From contig NZ_JAFLRF010000017.1 of the NCBI RefSeq assembly GCF_017315705.1, positions 1 to 64,000 on the forward strand: a stretch of 64,000 bases of DNA, in the 5' to 3' direction. Position numbers and translations under genes: made by a program. The notes beneath the pieces are model-generated. The model saw nothing but the letters and a program-made list of their open reading frames with translations, was not told where the DNA came from and made no database searches. This stretch comes from Trinickia mobilis (GTDB lineage: Bacteria; Pseudomonadota; Gammaproteobacteria; Burkholderiales; Burkholderiaceae). Shown one piece after another: positions 16,174 through 25,945 of this stretch; position 1 is the first letter of the stretch, and each line of letters begins with the position of its first letter.

Positions 16174-17847
16174 ATGAGCAACGACTCTTCAGGTAATCCC
16201 CACGAGCTGTCCTCAGGCGGCAGCCGCTACCATCAGGTGTATCCGAAGCTCGACGAAAGTCAGCTGGCGATATTGGAGCGATACGGCGAGCGACGCAAGC
16301 TCAAAGCCGGCGACATTTTCTATTCCGAAGGCGATCGGCACATCTCCATGTTTGTCATTCTCTCCGGAACAATCGAGGCGACGAGGGCGTCCGTTCTCGG
16401 ACCCCATGTGCTGGGCAGATTCGGCGCCGGAACTTTCACCGGCGAGGTTGGAACGCTCGACGGTCGAGCCGCAGCGGCAACGACACGCGCCGTCTCCAAT
16501 TGCGAGGTTATCGTCATCGATGAGGAGTCACTCCGCGCACTCGTGATTACTGAGGCAGAGTTAAGCGAAACCATCATGCGCGCCTATATCCTGCGCCGCG
16601 TTGCTTTTATCCAGGGCGAGCACGCAGGGTTGATCGTGATCGGCAGTACCGCCTCCGCCCCTACGCTTCGGTTGCGTCACTTCCTGAGCCGCAATGGCCA
16701 GCCTGCGGCCTACTTCGATGTTGTCGAACACGCCGAGACAAAAGAACTCCTGATGCGTTATGGCGCAACGGCAGCCGACATCCCGGTTGTGGTCACGTTG
16801 CAAGGCACCGTTCTCAGGCAACCCAGCAACAGGGCGGTTGCAGACGCGATCGGCCTGAGTCCGGACAGGCTGAATGGCCTGCGTTTCGACCTGGTTGTGG
16901 TCGGCGCGGGGCCGGCAGGGCTCGCGGCCGCGGTTTATGCCGCATCAGAGGGATTGAAGGTGGCTGTTCTGGACGCCAAGGCGCCAGGGGGGCAGGCGGG
17001 TACCAGTTCCAAGATCGAAAATTACTTCGGCTTTCCGACTGGCATATCGGGGCAGGCGCTGGCCGGCCGCGGCCTGTCTCAATGTCGCAAGTTCGGAGCC
17101 GAAGTCGGCGTGCCCATCGAGGCACTGAAGCTTGACTGTGCGGACGCCCAATCGTTTCACATCGGACTGGATCATGACGAGGGCGTTTACGCTCGCGCTG
17201 TAGTCATTGCTACCGGTGCGCGTTATCGGAAGCCTGCGCTTCCCCGCCTGGAGCATTTCGAGGGTCGCGGCATCTACTACAGCGCAACATTCATGGAGGG
17301 TGCGTTCTGCAACAATGAGGAGTTGATCGTGGTTGGCGGTGGGAATTCGGCGGGACAGGCTGCGGTATTCCTCGCGAGGTTCGCACGTCATGTCCACGTC
17401 GCCATTCGCGGCGACGGACTCAGTGCGAGTATGTCGGACTATTTGATCAGGCGGATCAGCGCGACGGCCAACATTACGCTTCACACGAGGACACAGATCG
17501 TTGAGTTATGCGGCGAGTCGAAACTTGAGGCGATAAGGTGGGACCGGCAAGGGCAAATCGAACTCAAGCCCATTCAACACGTTTTCCTTTTTCTTGGAGC
17601 CCAGCCCAATACCCGGTGGCTTGGCGATTGCGTCGCCCTGGACAAGGATGGGTTCGTGCTGACCGGAGCCGATACCAGCGACAAGTGGGAAGCGGATCGG
17701 CCGCCGCATGATCTCGAGACGAGCCGGCCTGGCGTCTTTTCAGCCGGCGACGTGCGCAGCGGTTCAGTTAAGAGAGTGGCAGCGGCGGTGGGAGAGGGCG
17801 CAGCCGCCATTCAGGCCGTTCACCAATTTCTTGCTCGCTCCGAATGA
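16174..17847 (+). CDS. Cyclic-nucleotide-binding / thioredoxin-reductase-like fusion protein
   Basis: A 557-residue protein; ATG 16174 has GGAG six bases upstream (TTG 16159 and ATG 16162 are weaker options). Residues about 15-135 form a Crp-type cyclic-nucleotide-binding domain (LKAGDIFYSEGD, GAGTFTGEVGTLDGRA). Residues about 150-225 look like a thioredoxin fold without the redox cysteines (VIGSTASAPTLRLRHFLSRN). The rest is a thioredoxin-reductase-like flavoprotein with FAD motif VVGAGPAGLAAAVYAASEG, NAD(P)H motif VVGGGNSAGQAAVF and the late GVFSAGD. The CxxC of true thioredoxin reductases is missing (SATFMEGAFCNNEE). This three-part form is a known class of unclear function; thioredoxin reduction is unlikely. 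Confidence 0.9.
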   Translation: MSNDSSGNPHELSSGGSRYHQVYPKLDESQLAILERYGERRKLKAGDIFYSEGDRHISMFVILSGTIEATRASVLGPHVLGRFGAGTFTGEVGTLDGRAAAATTRAVSNCEVIVIDEESLRALVITEAELSETIMRAYILRRVAFIQGEHAGLIVIGSTASAPTLRLRHFLSRNGQPAAYFDVVEHAETKELLMRYGATAADIPVVVTLQGTVLRQPSNRAVADAIGLSPDRLNGLRFDLVVVGAGPAGLAAAVYAASEGLKVAVLDAKAPGGQAGTSSKIENYFGFPTGISGQALAGRGLSQCRKFGAEVGVPIEALKLDCADAQSFHIGLDHDEGVYARAVVIATGARYRKPALPRLEHFEGRGIYYSATFMEGAFCNNEELIVVGGGNSAGQAAVFLARFARHVHVAIRGDGLSASMSDYLIRRISATANITLHTRTQIVELCGESKLEAIRWDRQGQIELKPIQHVFLFLGAQPNTRWLGDCVALDKDGFVLTGADTSDKWEADRPPHDLETSRPGVFSAGDVRSGSVKRVAAAVGEGAAAIQAVHQFLARSE

Positions 17848-17967
17848 CGTGTGTCGAGGGTTGCCCGATTCGTCCGTTATGGAGACGGTCGAGTGTCGCT
17901 TGCGGGTTGCGGATTCAACCGGTCGATGCAACAGATCGATAAAATCGGTCAGCCGGCGTATCGAAGT

Positions 17968-18903
17968 TTAGAGTTTTCCTTGGGCGTTCGTTGAGCCGCC
18001 GGGCCACGGCAGCGCACTGGCGCGCGTGCCCGTCTTACGCCCGACGATCTCGTAGATCGACACGTCATCATGCTCGAATGCCGCGGCCCAGTCACTCAGA
18101 TAGTTGCACCAGGTCTGAAAGCTCCGGTCATCGACGAGTTGTCGCAGCGCCGTCTCCTTCGCCCTGAAGTTCGCCTCCCACAAACGCAGCGTCCTCACAC
18201 AATGCCGGCGCAGGTTCTGAATGGTCGACACCTCGAGTCCGCCTTCCCGCATTGCAGTCAACGCGTAGCCAAGATCGGGCAGTTCGTCGTCCGGGAACAC
18301 GTATCGGCTGGGAAACGCGCTGTCGTCGATCCCGAACCCGCCGCTGCCCGGCCCGGTCGACATGATGCCGTGACTGACGAGCACGCCGTCCGCTGCAAGA
18401 CGTTCCTGCAAGGCCGCGACGTACTCAGGCAGATCGCTGCGGCCGTCGTACTCGAACATGCCCAGGCTCGTGATCCGGTCGAACCGGCCTTCGACGTCGG
18501 GATAGGCCTGCAATCGAATCTCGACGCGGTCCGCAAGGCCTGCTGCCTTGACGCACTCGTTGGCCCAGTCGAACTGATTTTTCGACAGCGTAATGCCGAC
18601 GCAACGCGCGCCGAACTTCTCGGCAGCCCGAATGACCAGCGCCCCCCAGCCGCAATCGACATCGAGCAGGCTGTGGCCCGGCCTGAGTCCGATTTTCGTA
18701 AGGACGTGGTCGATTTTTTTAAGTTGGGCGGTTGCGAGATCTTCGTCGCCGTTCTCGAAATAGGCGCACGAATAGACCATCCGCGGGTCCAGCCACATCG
18801 CGTAGTAATCGTTCGACACGTCGCGCAGGTACCTGTCGCGCTCCGGCAGCAGGTTCGCCGCAACCGACTTGAACCACCGCGTGACCTTTCTGTCATGAGG
18901 CAT
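17968..18903 (-). CDS. Cyclopropane-fatty-acid-synthase-like SAM methyltransferase
   Basis: A 311-residue class I SAM-dependent methyltransferase of the CFA synthase family. ATG 18903 (MPHDRKVTRWF) has GGAGAG upstream; a longer frame to 19011 overlaps the ClC gene and is not preferred. The SAM site reads SLLDVDCGWGALVIRAAEKF, with Asp in place of the usual Gly of LDIGCGWG. GITLSKNQFDWA and ITSLGMFEY follow at the usual spacing. True CFA synthases are nearer 380-400 residues and have an N-terminal lipid-binding domain; this protein lacks it and belongs to the shorter related group. It follows the ClC gene by 26 bases on the same strand. Confidence 0.9.
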   Translation of the reverse strand: MPHDRKVTRWFKSVAANLLPERDRYLRDVSNDYYAMWLDPRMVYSCAYFENGDEDLATAQLKKIDHVLTKIGLRPGHSLLDVDCGWGALVIRAAEKFGARCVGITLSKNQFDWANECVKAAGLADRVEIRLQAYPDVEGRFDRITSLGMFEYDGRSDLPEYVAALQERLAADGVLVSHGIMSTGPGSGGFGIDDSAFPSRYVFPDDELPDLGYALTAMREGGLEVSTIQNLRRHCVRTLRLWEANFRAKETALRQLVDDRSFQTWCNYLSDWAAAFEHDDVSIYEIVGRKTGTRASALPWPGGSTNAQGKL

Positions 18904-18929
18904 CTGTCTCTCCGTTGTGTTGGTTTTAT

Positions 18930-20741
18930 TCAGTGGTCTGCATCGGCGTGCTCGCCCGGTGCGTCTTGCCGCTTGCTGGTCGGTGCGAAGCGCGTGCTCC
19001 GCGGAACCCACACGCGGCGGAATTGCTCCAGCTCACGCTCCTCGGTGAACACCGACAATGACGGCTTGACCAGATCGTGCCGCGATACGATGCCGAGCAG
19101 CCGAAACGTGTTCTCGTCTTCGACGACCGGAACGCGGTCGAGTCCCGTGATGGCCAGACGAGCGGCCACGTTTCTGCAGGTTTCGCCAGGCAGCGCGATT
19201 TCGGGCCGCCCTTGCGCGAAGAACGAGCCAATCGGGGTATCGGTCTTTCCGGGGGGAATCCGATCGAGCAGCGTCCGGTCTGCCATGCCCACCAGGATCC
19301 CCGAGGCGACAACGGGATAGGCCCGATACTTTTGGCTTGACCCGAAATAGTCGCGCAGCACGTCGGCGACGGTCGTTTTTGCATCGATCGTCTGGGCCGC
19401 GCGGGTCATGACCTCGTCGACATAATGTCTTTCGAGCGGGTCGATGCTGTACTCGCGATAGATGTGATAGCCGCGACGGGCAATCTTCTCGGTCAGGATC
19501 GAGCGGCGCATGAACAGGACCGTAAAGCCATAGGCGACTGCGGCGGCCGCCAGCAGGGGAAGCAAGGCATTGGCGTCGCCCGTCAGCTCGAATGCAAACA
19601 CGGCTGCCATCACGGGCGCACGCATCATGCCGCCGAGCGCGGCGGCCATGAAGATGAGCGGCCAGACCGCGGGATCGCCTCCGGGCATGTAGGGCGCGGC
19701 AAGGGCGCCCACGCCTGCGCCCATCATCAGCAAAGGAGCGAGGACGCCGCCCGATGTGCCCGAGGCCAGCGCGATGACCCAAATGACGGCCTTGACGAGG
19801 ACGATCGAGATCACGGCGTGCACGGCAAGGTGGTTTTGCAGCAAGTCGCCGATGACGTCGTAGCCGACACCGAGGGCGCGCGGCTGACAATATCCGCCGA
19901 TGCCGACGACGATGGCCCCCAATGCCGGCCACCACATCCAATGGATGGGAAGCTTGCCGAAGAGATCTTCCACTTTGTAGAGCCACGTGGACAATCCCCA
20001 GGACAATGCACCGGCGATCAATCCCGCGATGGCCGACGACACGATACCGATCGGGCCGAGCGGCATCGTGTGCAGCGGAAACAAGGGGCCGCTCCCCAAC
20101 AGCAGCGGCCGGGTGAAGCCTGCCACGGCACAGGCGATGGCGACCGGCAAGAGGCTGCGGGGCCGCAGTTCGAACAGCAGAAGCTCGATAGCGAGCAGCA
20201 CGGCCGCCACCGGCGTGCCGAACACCGCGGTCATGCCGGCCACCGCGCCCGCCACCAGGAGCGCCTTGCGTTCGGCGCTCGACAGATGGAAGTACTGCGC
20301 GACGAGCGAACCGATTGCGCCGCCCGTCATGATGATCGGGCCTTCCGCGCCGAAGGGGCCGCCGCTGCCGATCGCGATCGCCGAGGCGAGCGGCTTGAGG
20401 ACGGCAACTTTCGGCGACATCTTGCTCTTTCCGAACAAAATCGCTTCGATGGCCTCCGGTATGCCATGTCCGCGAATCTGCTCGGAACCGAACCGGGCGA
20501 TCAATCCCACCACCAGCCCGCCGATCACAGGTGCCGCGACGACGAACAGCCCAAGCGTGTTCTGAGAAGGAGAATGGTTCGCCGTCGATATCGTCTGGAA
20601 GAAGAACAGGTTCGTGAAGAAGCGGATGAGGTGCAGCAGAAAATCGGCGGCGACGGTGCTCAGCGCGCCGCCGGCGGCAGCGATGACACTGATGCGCAGG
20701 AGTCGGACATCCGTTGCGAAATCGCCCTTGTGCTCGCCCAT
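18930..20741 (-). CDS. ClC-family chloride channel/transporter with CBS pair
   Basis: A 603-residue membrane protein. The ClC core (about 15-430) has the selectivity motifs GSGGPFGAEGPIIMTGGAIG, with the gating glutamate, and SGTSGGVLAPLLMMGAGVGA. After the last helix a C-terminal cytoplasmic part (about 445-575) carries two CBS motifs (VMTRAAQTIDAKTTVADVL, and LGIVSRHDL in the second). It moves chloride, or exchanges it for protons; the CBS pair may bind nucleotides. It is followed by the methyltransferase on the same strand. A long AT step (TATATATATCAC) in the 126 bases upstream probably marks its promoter. Confidence 0.95.
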   Translation of the reverse strand: MGEHKGDFATDVRLLRISVIAAAGGALSTVAADFLLHLIRFFTNLFFFQTISTANHSPSQNTLGLFVVAAPVIGGLVVGLIARFGSEQIRGHGIPEAIEAILFGKSKMSPKVAVLKPLASAIAIGSGGPFGAEGPIIMTGGAIGSLVAQYFHLSSAERKALLVAGAVAGMTAVFGTPVAAVLLAIELLLFELRPRSLLPVAIACAVAGFTRPLLLGSGPLFPLHTMPLGPIGIVSSAIAGLIAGALSWGLSTWLYKVEDLFGKLPIHWMWWPALGAIVVGIGGYCQPRALGVGYDVIGDLLQNHLAVHAVISIVLVKAVIWVIALASGTSGGVLAPLLMMGAGVGALAAPYMPGGDPAVWPLIFMAAALGGMMRAPVMAAVFAFELTGDANALLPLLAAAAVAYGFTVLFMRRSILTEKIARRGYHIYREYSIDPLERHYVDEVMTRAAQTIDAKTTVADVLRDYFGSSQKYRAYPVVASGILVGMADRTLLDRIPPGKTDTPIGSFFAQGRPEIALPGETCRNVAARLAITGLDRVPVVEDENTFRLLGIVSRHDLVKPSLSVFTEERELEQFRRVWVPRSTRFAPTSKRQDAPGEHADADH

Positions 20742-20867
20742 GATTTCCCTTGCCTGGTAGCCGAAGATCGGTAGCGTTCGAGCCGTATATATATCACAAC
20801 GTGATGTAAAGCGCGAAATGGTTGGCGAGTCTTTTGCGATGCGGGGGCGAGAGAAGGGGGGGCGTGC

Positions 20868-21773
20868 TCAGCGCTGCCCAGCGTGATAAGCGCCGGCTTG
20901 CTCGAGCAGCCACGCTCTGAAGCATTCCAGCGGCTTGCCGTGGCTCAGTTCCGTCGGATAGACGAGGTAATACGCGGAGTCGGCGACCGCTGCCGCGTCG
21001 AAGGGGATGACGATGCCGAGCGGCTTGAGCTGCCCCTCGACAAAAAACTTCGGCACCAGCGCCACGCCGAGTCCCGCCGCCGCCGCCGCAATGAGCATCG
21101 TATGCAGCTCGTATCGCACGCCTTGCATGGCGGCGTGGTCTTCCACGCCGAGGTTGGCGAACCATTGAGGCCAGGCGTCGGGACGTGTCGTCGAGTGCAG
21201 GAGCGGGTAGCTCAGCAACTCGTGCGCCTTCTTGACAGGCTTCGTCAAGAGCGACGGCGAACAGATCGGCACCACCTCTTCGCCGAACAGATAATCCGAC
21301 GACGTGCCGGGCCACGTCGGTTTGCCGTAGTGAATCGCGGCCTCGAAGTGCGACTCCTCGAACGAGAACATGTCCGTGCGCGCACCCATGTTCACGCGCA
21401 CATCCGGGTTGTGGTCGTAGAAGTCTTTGAGCCTCGGAATCAGCCACTGGGAGGCAAAGGTCGGGAGCACCGCGAGCTCGAGATAGCCGCCGCCGCTGCC
21501 GTGCGCAATGATCGACAGCGTGTCGCGGTCGAGATTCTCCAATGCGCGGCGAACCTGGGTGCCGTACAGCCGGCCGGCGCGCGTGAGCACGACGCGCTGC
21601 TTGGCGCGAACGAACAGCCGCACGCCGAGATTCGCCTCGAGCGTCGCGATCTGCCGGGACACGGCGCTCTCCGTGAGAAACATTTCCTTGGCGGCATGCG
21701 TGAAGCTCTCGTGCCGGGCCGCCGCTTCGAACGCCATCAGCGCGCCCATGTTCGGAATCTTGAACTTGCGCAT
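20868..21773 (-). CDS. LysR-family regulator (GcvA-like) of the lysine-catabolic operon
   Basis: A 301-residue LysR-type regulator: N-terminal HTH (MGALMAFEAAARHESFTHAA, then LTESAVSRQIATLEANLGV) and a C-terminal substrate-binding domain. The opening and LGVRLFVRAKQRVVLT resemble the GcvA/TrpI branch. It is divergent from the HglS-like gene, 157 bases apart, the usual arrangement for a LysR regulator and its target. The inducer is inferred to be a pathway intermediate such as 2-oxoadipate or lysine/pipecolate. Confidence 0.93.
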   Translation of the reverse strand: MRKFKIPNMGALMAFEAAARHESFTHAAKEMFLTESAVSRQIATLEANLGVRLFVRAKQRVVLTRAGRLYGTQVRRALENLDRDTLSIIAHGSGGGYLELAVLPTFASQWLIPRLKDFYDHNPDVRVNMGARTDMFSFEESHFEAAIHYGKPTWPGTSSDYLFGEEVVPICSPSLLTKPVKKAHELLSYPLLHSTTRPDAWPQWFANLGVEDHAAMQGVRYELHTMLIAAAAAGLGVALVPKFFVEGQLKPLGIVIPFDAAAVADSAYYLVYPTELSHGKPLECFRAWLLEQAGAYHAGQR

Positions 21774-21930
21774 GTCAGTTCCAAAAAGTCATCAAGTCAC
21801 AATTTTATCTCGCTTTACACGGCTCGGAACCGTTTGAATAATGCGTCTCACGAAAGGCCGGCTGCTCGTCCGGGGGCCGGCGGGTGAATGATTGACCGCC
21901 TTTGAACGGTCGTGGCTTGTGAGAAAAACG

Positions 21931-22959
21931 ATGCGCAATTCGAACGTTGAACGCCTGTTGCTGAAACTGCTTGGCCCCGCGAAGACGGACTTTCTGTTTT
22001 CGACGCTGAATTTCCCTGTCGTCCTTCAAGACTGGGAGGACAGCATTGTGACGCGCGCCGAACTGGCGCAGGCCATGAACATGGCCCTGTTCGAGGGACT
22101 CCTGGAGCGCTCGCCGAACGGCCGCAGCTACACGAACGAGGCCATCGCCAAGGGCGGCTCGGTGTATTTCGACCACGGCGCGCTGCGCACCGTCCGATGG
22201 GCAAGGAACGGCGCGTTGCCGCCGGGCGAAGCGGCATTCACGCGCATCCTGCGCCCGCTCGGTTTCCGGCTGAATGGGCGCTATCCGCTGGACAAGCTGG
22301 GCATGACGGGCCGTGCCTACGCGCACGAAGACGCGCCTGACGAAATCGCGCAGTTCTTCGTCAGCGAACTTCACCCGGAGCGTTTCTCGAAGGCATTCCA
22401 GCAGGCCGTGACGAACGTGGCCGGCTCGTCGAAAGATCCGCTGACGCCGGCCGCGGTCGCGCAACTGTGGGAGCTCGAGCGCGAGGGTTCGCTGCCGATC
22501 GAGACGGCGCAAGAACTGCTGCCCGTCATCGTCGGCGCGTTTGCTCGCCAGCACGAGGTTCCGAGCGAGGCGGATTACGAAGCGCTGCTCCTCGAGTCGG
22601 CGGAAATGGCCTGGATTGCGACCGAAGGCAACGCGTTCAATCACGCGACCGACCGCGTCGAAGACGTCTTCAAGCTCTCGGATGAAGAAAGGGCGAAGGG
22701 GCGGCCGATGAAGCCCGAAGTCGAGCGTTCGCGCTCGGGGCGCGTCTTTCAGACCGCATATCGTGCCGACACGGTTTCGCGCGACTTCAAGTCGCGTGAC
22801 GGCAAGGTCGTAACGCGCAATGTTCCCGGGTCGTTTTACGAATTCATCACTCGCAAGCGCAACTTCGACCAAGCGACGCGCAGCTGGGTCATCGACCTGC
22901 GTTTCGACGCCGGCAACGCCCAGGGCATCTTCAAGATGACGGACAACGCAGCCAAGTGA
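21931..22959 (+). CDS. 2-oxoadipate dioxygenase/decarboxylase-like protein (HglS/YdcJ, DUF1338)
   Basis: A 342-residue DUF1338 protein starting at ATG 21931; the frame extends to a TTG at 21892 but the start of homology is MRNSNVERLLLKLLG. Three residues correspond to the Fe(II)-binding His-His-Glu set of HglS: H82 in VYFDHGALRTV, H238 in GNAFNHATDRV, and E304 in GSFYEFIT. HglS turns 2-oxoadipate into D-2-hydroxyglutarate in bacterial D-lysine catabolism, and the next gene is a D-2-hydroxyglutarate dehydrogenase-type enzyme, which supports this role. It is shorter than E. coli YdcJ and Pseudomonas HglS (about 450 residues), so the assignment is by motif and context. Confidence 0.85.
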   Translation: MRNSNVERLLLKLLGPAKTDFLFSTLNFPVVLQDWEDSIVTRAELAQAMNMALFEGLLERSPNGRSYTNEAIAKGGSVYFDHGALRTVRWARNGALPPGEAAFTRILRPLGFRLNGRYPLDKLGMTGRAYAHEDAPDEIAQFFVSELHPERFSKAFQQAVTNVAGSSKDPLTPAAVAQLWELEREGSLPIETAQELLPVIVGAFARQHEVPSEADYEALLLESAEMAWIATEGNAFNHATDRVEDVFKLSDEERAKGRPMKPEVERSRSGRVFQTAYRADTVSRDFKSRDGKVVTRNVPGSFYEFITRKRNFDQATRSWVIDLRFDAGNAQGIFKMTDNAAK

Positions 22960-22960
22960 C

Positions 22961-25912
22961 GTGAAAGCCGCCACACCGTTCCAGGCAAGCCAAAGCCTGT
23001 TGCAGGGCATCGAAGCCGAACTGCGCGCAGCCATGCGCGGGGAGGTTCGCTTCGATTCCGGAGCGAAGGCCTTGTACGCCTCCGACGCGTCGAACTACCG
23101 CCAGATTCCGCTGGGCGTGGTCGTTCCCGCCGATGTCGACGACCTCGTTGCCGCTCTGGACGCGTGCCGGCGCATGGACGTTCCGTTTCTGACGCGAGGC
23201 GGCGGCACCTCGCAAAACGGGCAGTGCGTGAACGTGGCGGTCGTTGCGGATGCAAGCAAGTACGTGAACCGGGTGATTCACGTCGACCCGGAAAACCGAA
23301 GCGCAATCGTCGAGCCAGGCGTCGTTTGCGACACGTTGCGCGACGCGGCGCAAGTCCACGGACTGACGTTTGCGCCGGATCCCGCGACGCACAGCCGATG
23401 CACGCTTGGCGGCATGATCGCCAACAACTCGTGCGGCGCGCACTCGGTGATGGCGGGAAAGACGGTCGAGAACGTCGAGGCGCTTGAAATCGCCACGTAC
23501 GACGGCGCGCGCTTCTGGGTCGGCCCGACCGCCGAGCCGGAACTCGAAGCGATCGTGGCGCTTGGCGGCCGGCGCGGCGAGATCTACCGCAAGCTGCGCG
23601 ACCTGCGCGACCGTTACGCCGAAGACATCCGCAACGCGTTTCCGCAAATCAAGCGGCGGGTCTCGGGATTCAACCTGGACCAGCTTCTCCCGGAGAACGG
23701 CTTTAACGTGGCTCGCGCGCTCGTGGGCACGGAAGGGACTTGCGCCGTCACGCTACGTGCAAAGGTGCGGCTCGTGCATAGCCCGTCAAGCCGGGTGCTG
23801 CTTGTCCTCGGCTTCAAGGACATCTACACGGCCGCCGACGCCGTCCCTCACTTCAACCGCTTCGCACCGATCGCGATCGAGGGGCTCGACCGCGGCATCA
23901 TTCGCGGTTTGCAGGCACGCGGGCTAAAGAAGGACGAGATTGCGTCGTTGCCGGAAGGCGACGCATGGGTCGTGCTGGAGTTCGGCGCCGACTCCGCCGC
24001 GCAAGCGCGCGAGCAGGCGCTCGAGGCCGACGCGTACTTCAAGTCCTGCGCAGGCGGCGCCGGCATCGCCGGCGTCATCGTCGAGGAGAAGGGCAAGCAA
24101 CAGAAGATCTGGTCGATCCGCGAGACGGGGGCGTCTGCCGTGGCGCTGTCCGTCGACCCGTCGAAGCCCGACCCGATCGTGGGCTGGGAAGACGCTGCCG
24201 TCGACCCGCTGCGGCTCGGCGACTATTTGCGCCAGTTTCAGGCGCTCGTCGATCGCTTCGGCTACGAAACTTGCCTCTACGGCCATTTCGGCGACGGCTG
24301 CGTGCACGCACGGATCACGTTCGACATTCGCACTGCGGAGGGCGTCCTGAAGTGGCGCAGCTTCCTGCGCGAGGCCGCTCAGCTCGTCGTCGATTTCGGC
24401 GGCTCGCTATCGGGTGAGCACGGCGACGGCCAGGCGAAGGCCGAATTTCTTCCGATCATGTACAGCCCCGCGATCATGCGGGCGATGGAAGAGTTCAAGG
24501 CCATCTGGGACCCGGCGAATCGCCTGAATCCCGGCAAGGTCGTCCACGCGTACCGGGCGGACGAGAATTTGCGCTTGGGGCCTGCCTACAAGCCCGTGAA
24601 GCTCGCGACCAAGCTGACGTTCTCGAGTCCGGAAGGCGATGGCTTGCAGCGTGCGGTCGAGCGCTGTATCGGCATGGGCAAGTGCCGCTCGCTCGACGGC
24701 GGCACGATGTGCCCGAGCTTTCGCGCGACGAGGGAGGAGACATTTTCGACGCGAGGCCGGGCGCATCTCTTTTGGGAGATGCTGCAGGGCGAAATCATCA
24801 CCGACGGATGGAACAGCACCGAGGTGAAAGCCGCGCTCGACGCGTGCCTGGCCTGCAAGGGCTGCAAGTCGGAGTGCCCGACGCATACCGATATGGCGTC
24901 GTACAAGGCTGAATTCATGTCGCACTACTACGAAAATCGTCGCCGGCCGCGGCAGGCGATGTTCATGGGGAGGATTGGACAATGGGCGCCGATCGCGAGC
25001 CGTTTTCCAGGGTTGATGAATTTCATGACTTCGGCCCGGCCCTTGGCGCGTATCGGCAAGTGGGCCGCGGGCGTCGCTCAGGAGAGGCGCCTTCCGGCAT
25101 TCGCGCCGCGCACGTTCAGGGCCATAGCCAGGCAGCGCGGGACGGCGGGCGCGCCGCCAATAGCGAAGCCGGCTCGCAAGGTCATCCTCTGGGTCGATAC
25201 CTTCAACGACCACTTCTCGCCCGAGATCGCAACCGCCGCGTTCGACGTACTGACGCGGATCGGCTTCGACGTGGTCTTGCCGCGCAAGCGTCTTTGCTGC
25301 GGCAGACCGCTGTATGACTACGGTCTGCTCGACGCAGCGCGTGCACTGCTGCAAAGCGCGGTGCACGAGCTCTCCGACGACATTCGCGCAGGTGTGCCGG
25401 TTGTCGGATTGGAGCCCGGTTGCTTGTCAGTCTTCAAGGATGAATTGCTGAAGCAATAGCCCGATGATGCGACGGCGAAGAAGCTGTCGGAACAAACGTT
25501 CCTGTTCGCCGATTTTGTCGCGCGCGCGGATTTCGAGTGGCCTCAGCTCGACGCCGAGGTCGTCGTCCATGGGCACTGCCACCAGAAGTCGCTCTTCGGC
25601 ATGCAAGGGGAGACGGCGCTTTTCGACAAGCTCGGTGTGCGCTGGTCGCTTCTGGATACGGGATGTTGCGGGATGGCGGGCTCGTTCGGATTCAATGCCG
25701 AACACTATGCGCTGTCGATGAAGATCGCGGAGGACAAGTTGCTGCCGCTCGTGCGCAGCGCTTCGGCTAATGCCATTGTCGTCACCAACGGCTTTAGCTG
25801 CCGCGAGCAGATTCAGCAGGGCGCGGGCAGGCAGCCCATTCACGTCGCGCAACTCGTGCAGCAGGCGCTCGCCCAGGGTGTGTCCGCTACCGTCGCGACC
25901 GCCGGAGCTTGA
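22961..25912 (+). pseudogene. FAD/Fe-S D-2-hydroxyglutarate dehydrogenase-like gene (YdiJ type), interrupted by in-frame TAG
   Basis: Starts at GTG 22961, one base after the HglS-like stop, and encodes an FAD-linked oxidase domain (FLTRGGGTSQNGQCVNVAVV, THSRCTLGGMIANNSCGAHS, YGHFGDGCVHARI) plus a C-terminal 4Fe-4S domain (CIGMGKCRS, CLACKGCKSECP) and the first CCG motif region (RKRLCCGRPLYD). The frame stops at TAG 25457-25459 after DELLKQ, residue 832. The same frame then stays open to 25912 and encodes the expected C-terminus, including HGHCHQKS and LDTGCCGMAGSFGF, the second CCG domain. Read through, it would be 983 residues, the normal YdiJ length. A single-base change (TTG or CAG to TAG) or a sequencing error explains it. 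The truncated product lacks half of the CCG domain and is probably inactive. Confidence 0.85.
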
Positions 25913-25945
25913 ATTTCGAATTGGAAATAGCGTAGAGGAACCTCA

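Noticed and set aside
25457-25459. TAG read as pyrrolysine or programmed readthrough
   Set aside because: No pyrrolysine system is known in this group and no stimulating structure is seen; a point mutation or sequence error is simpler.
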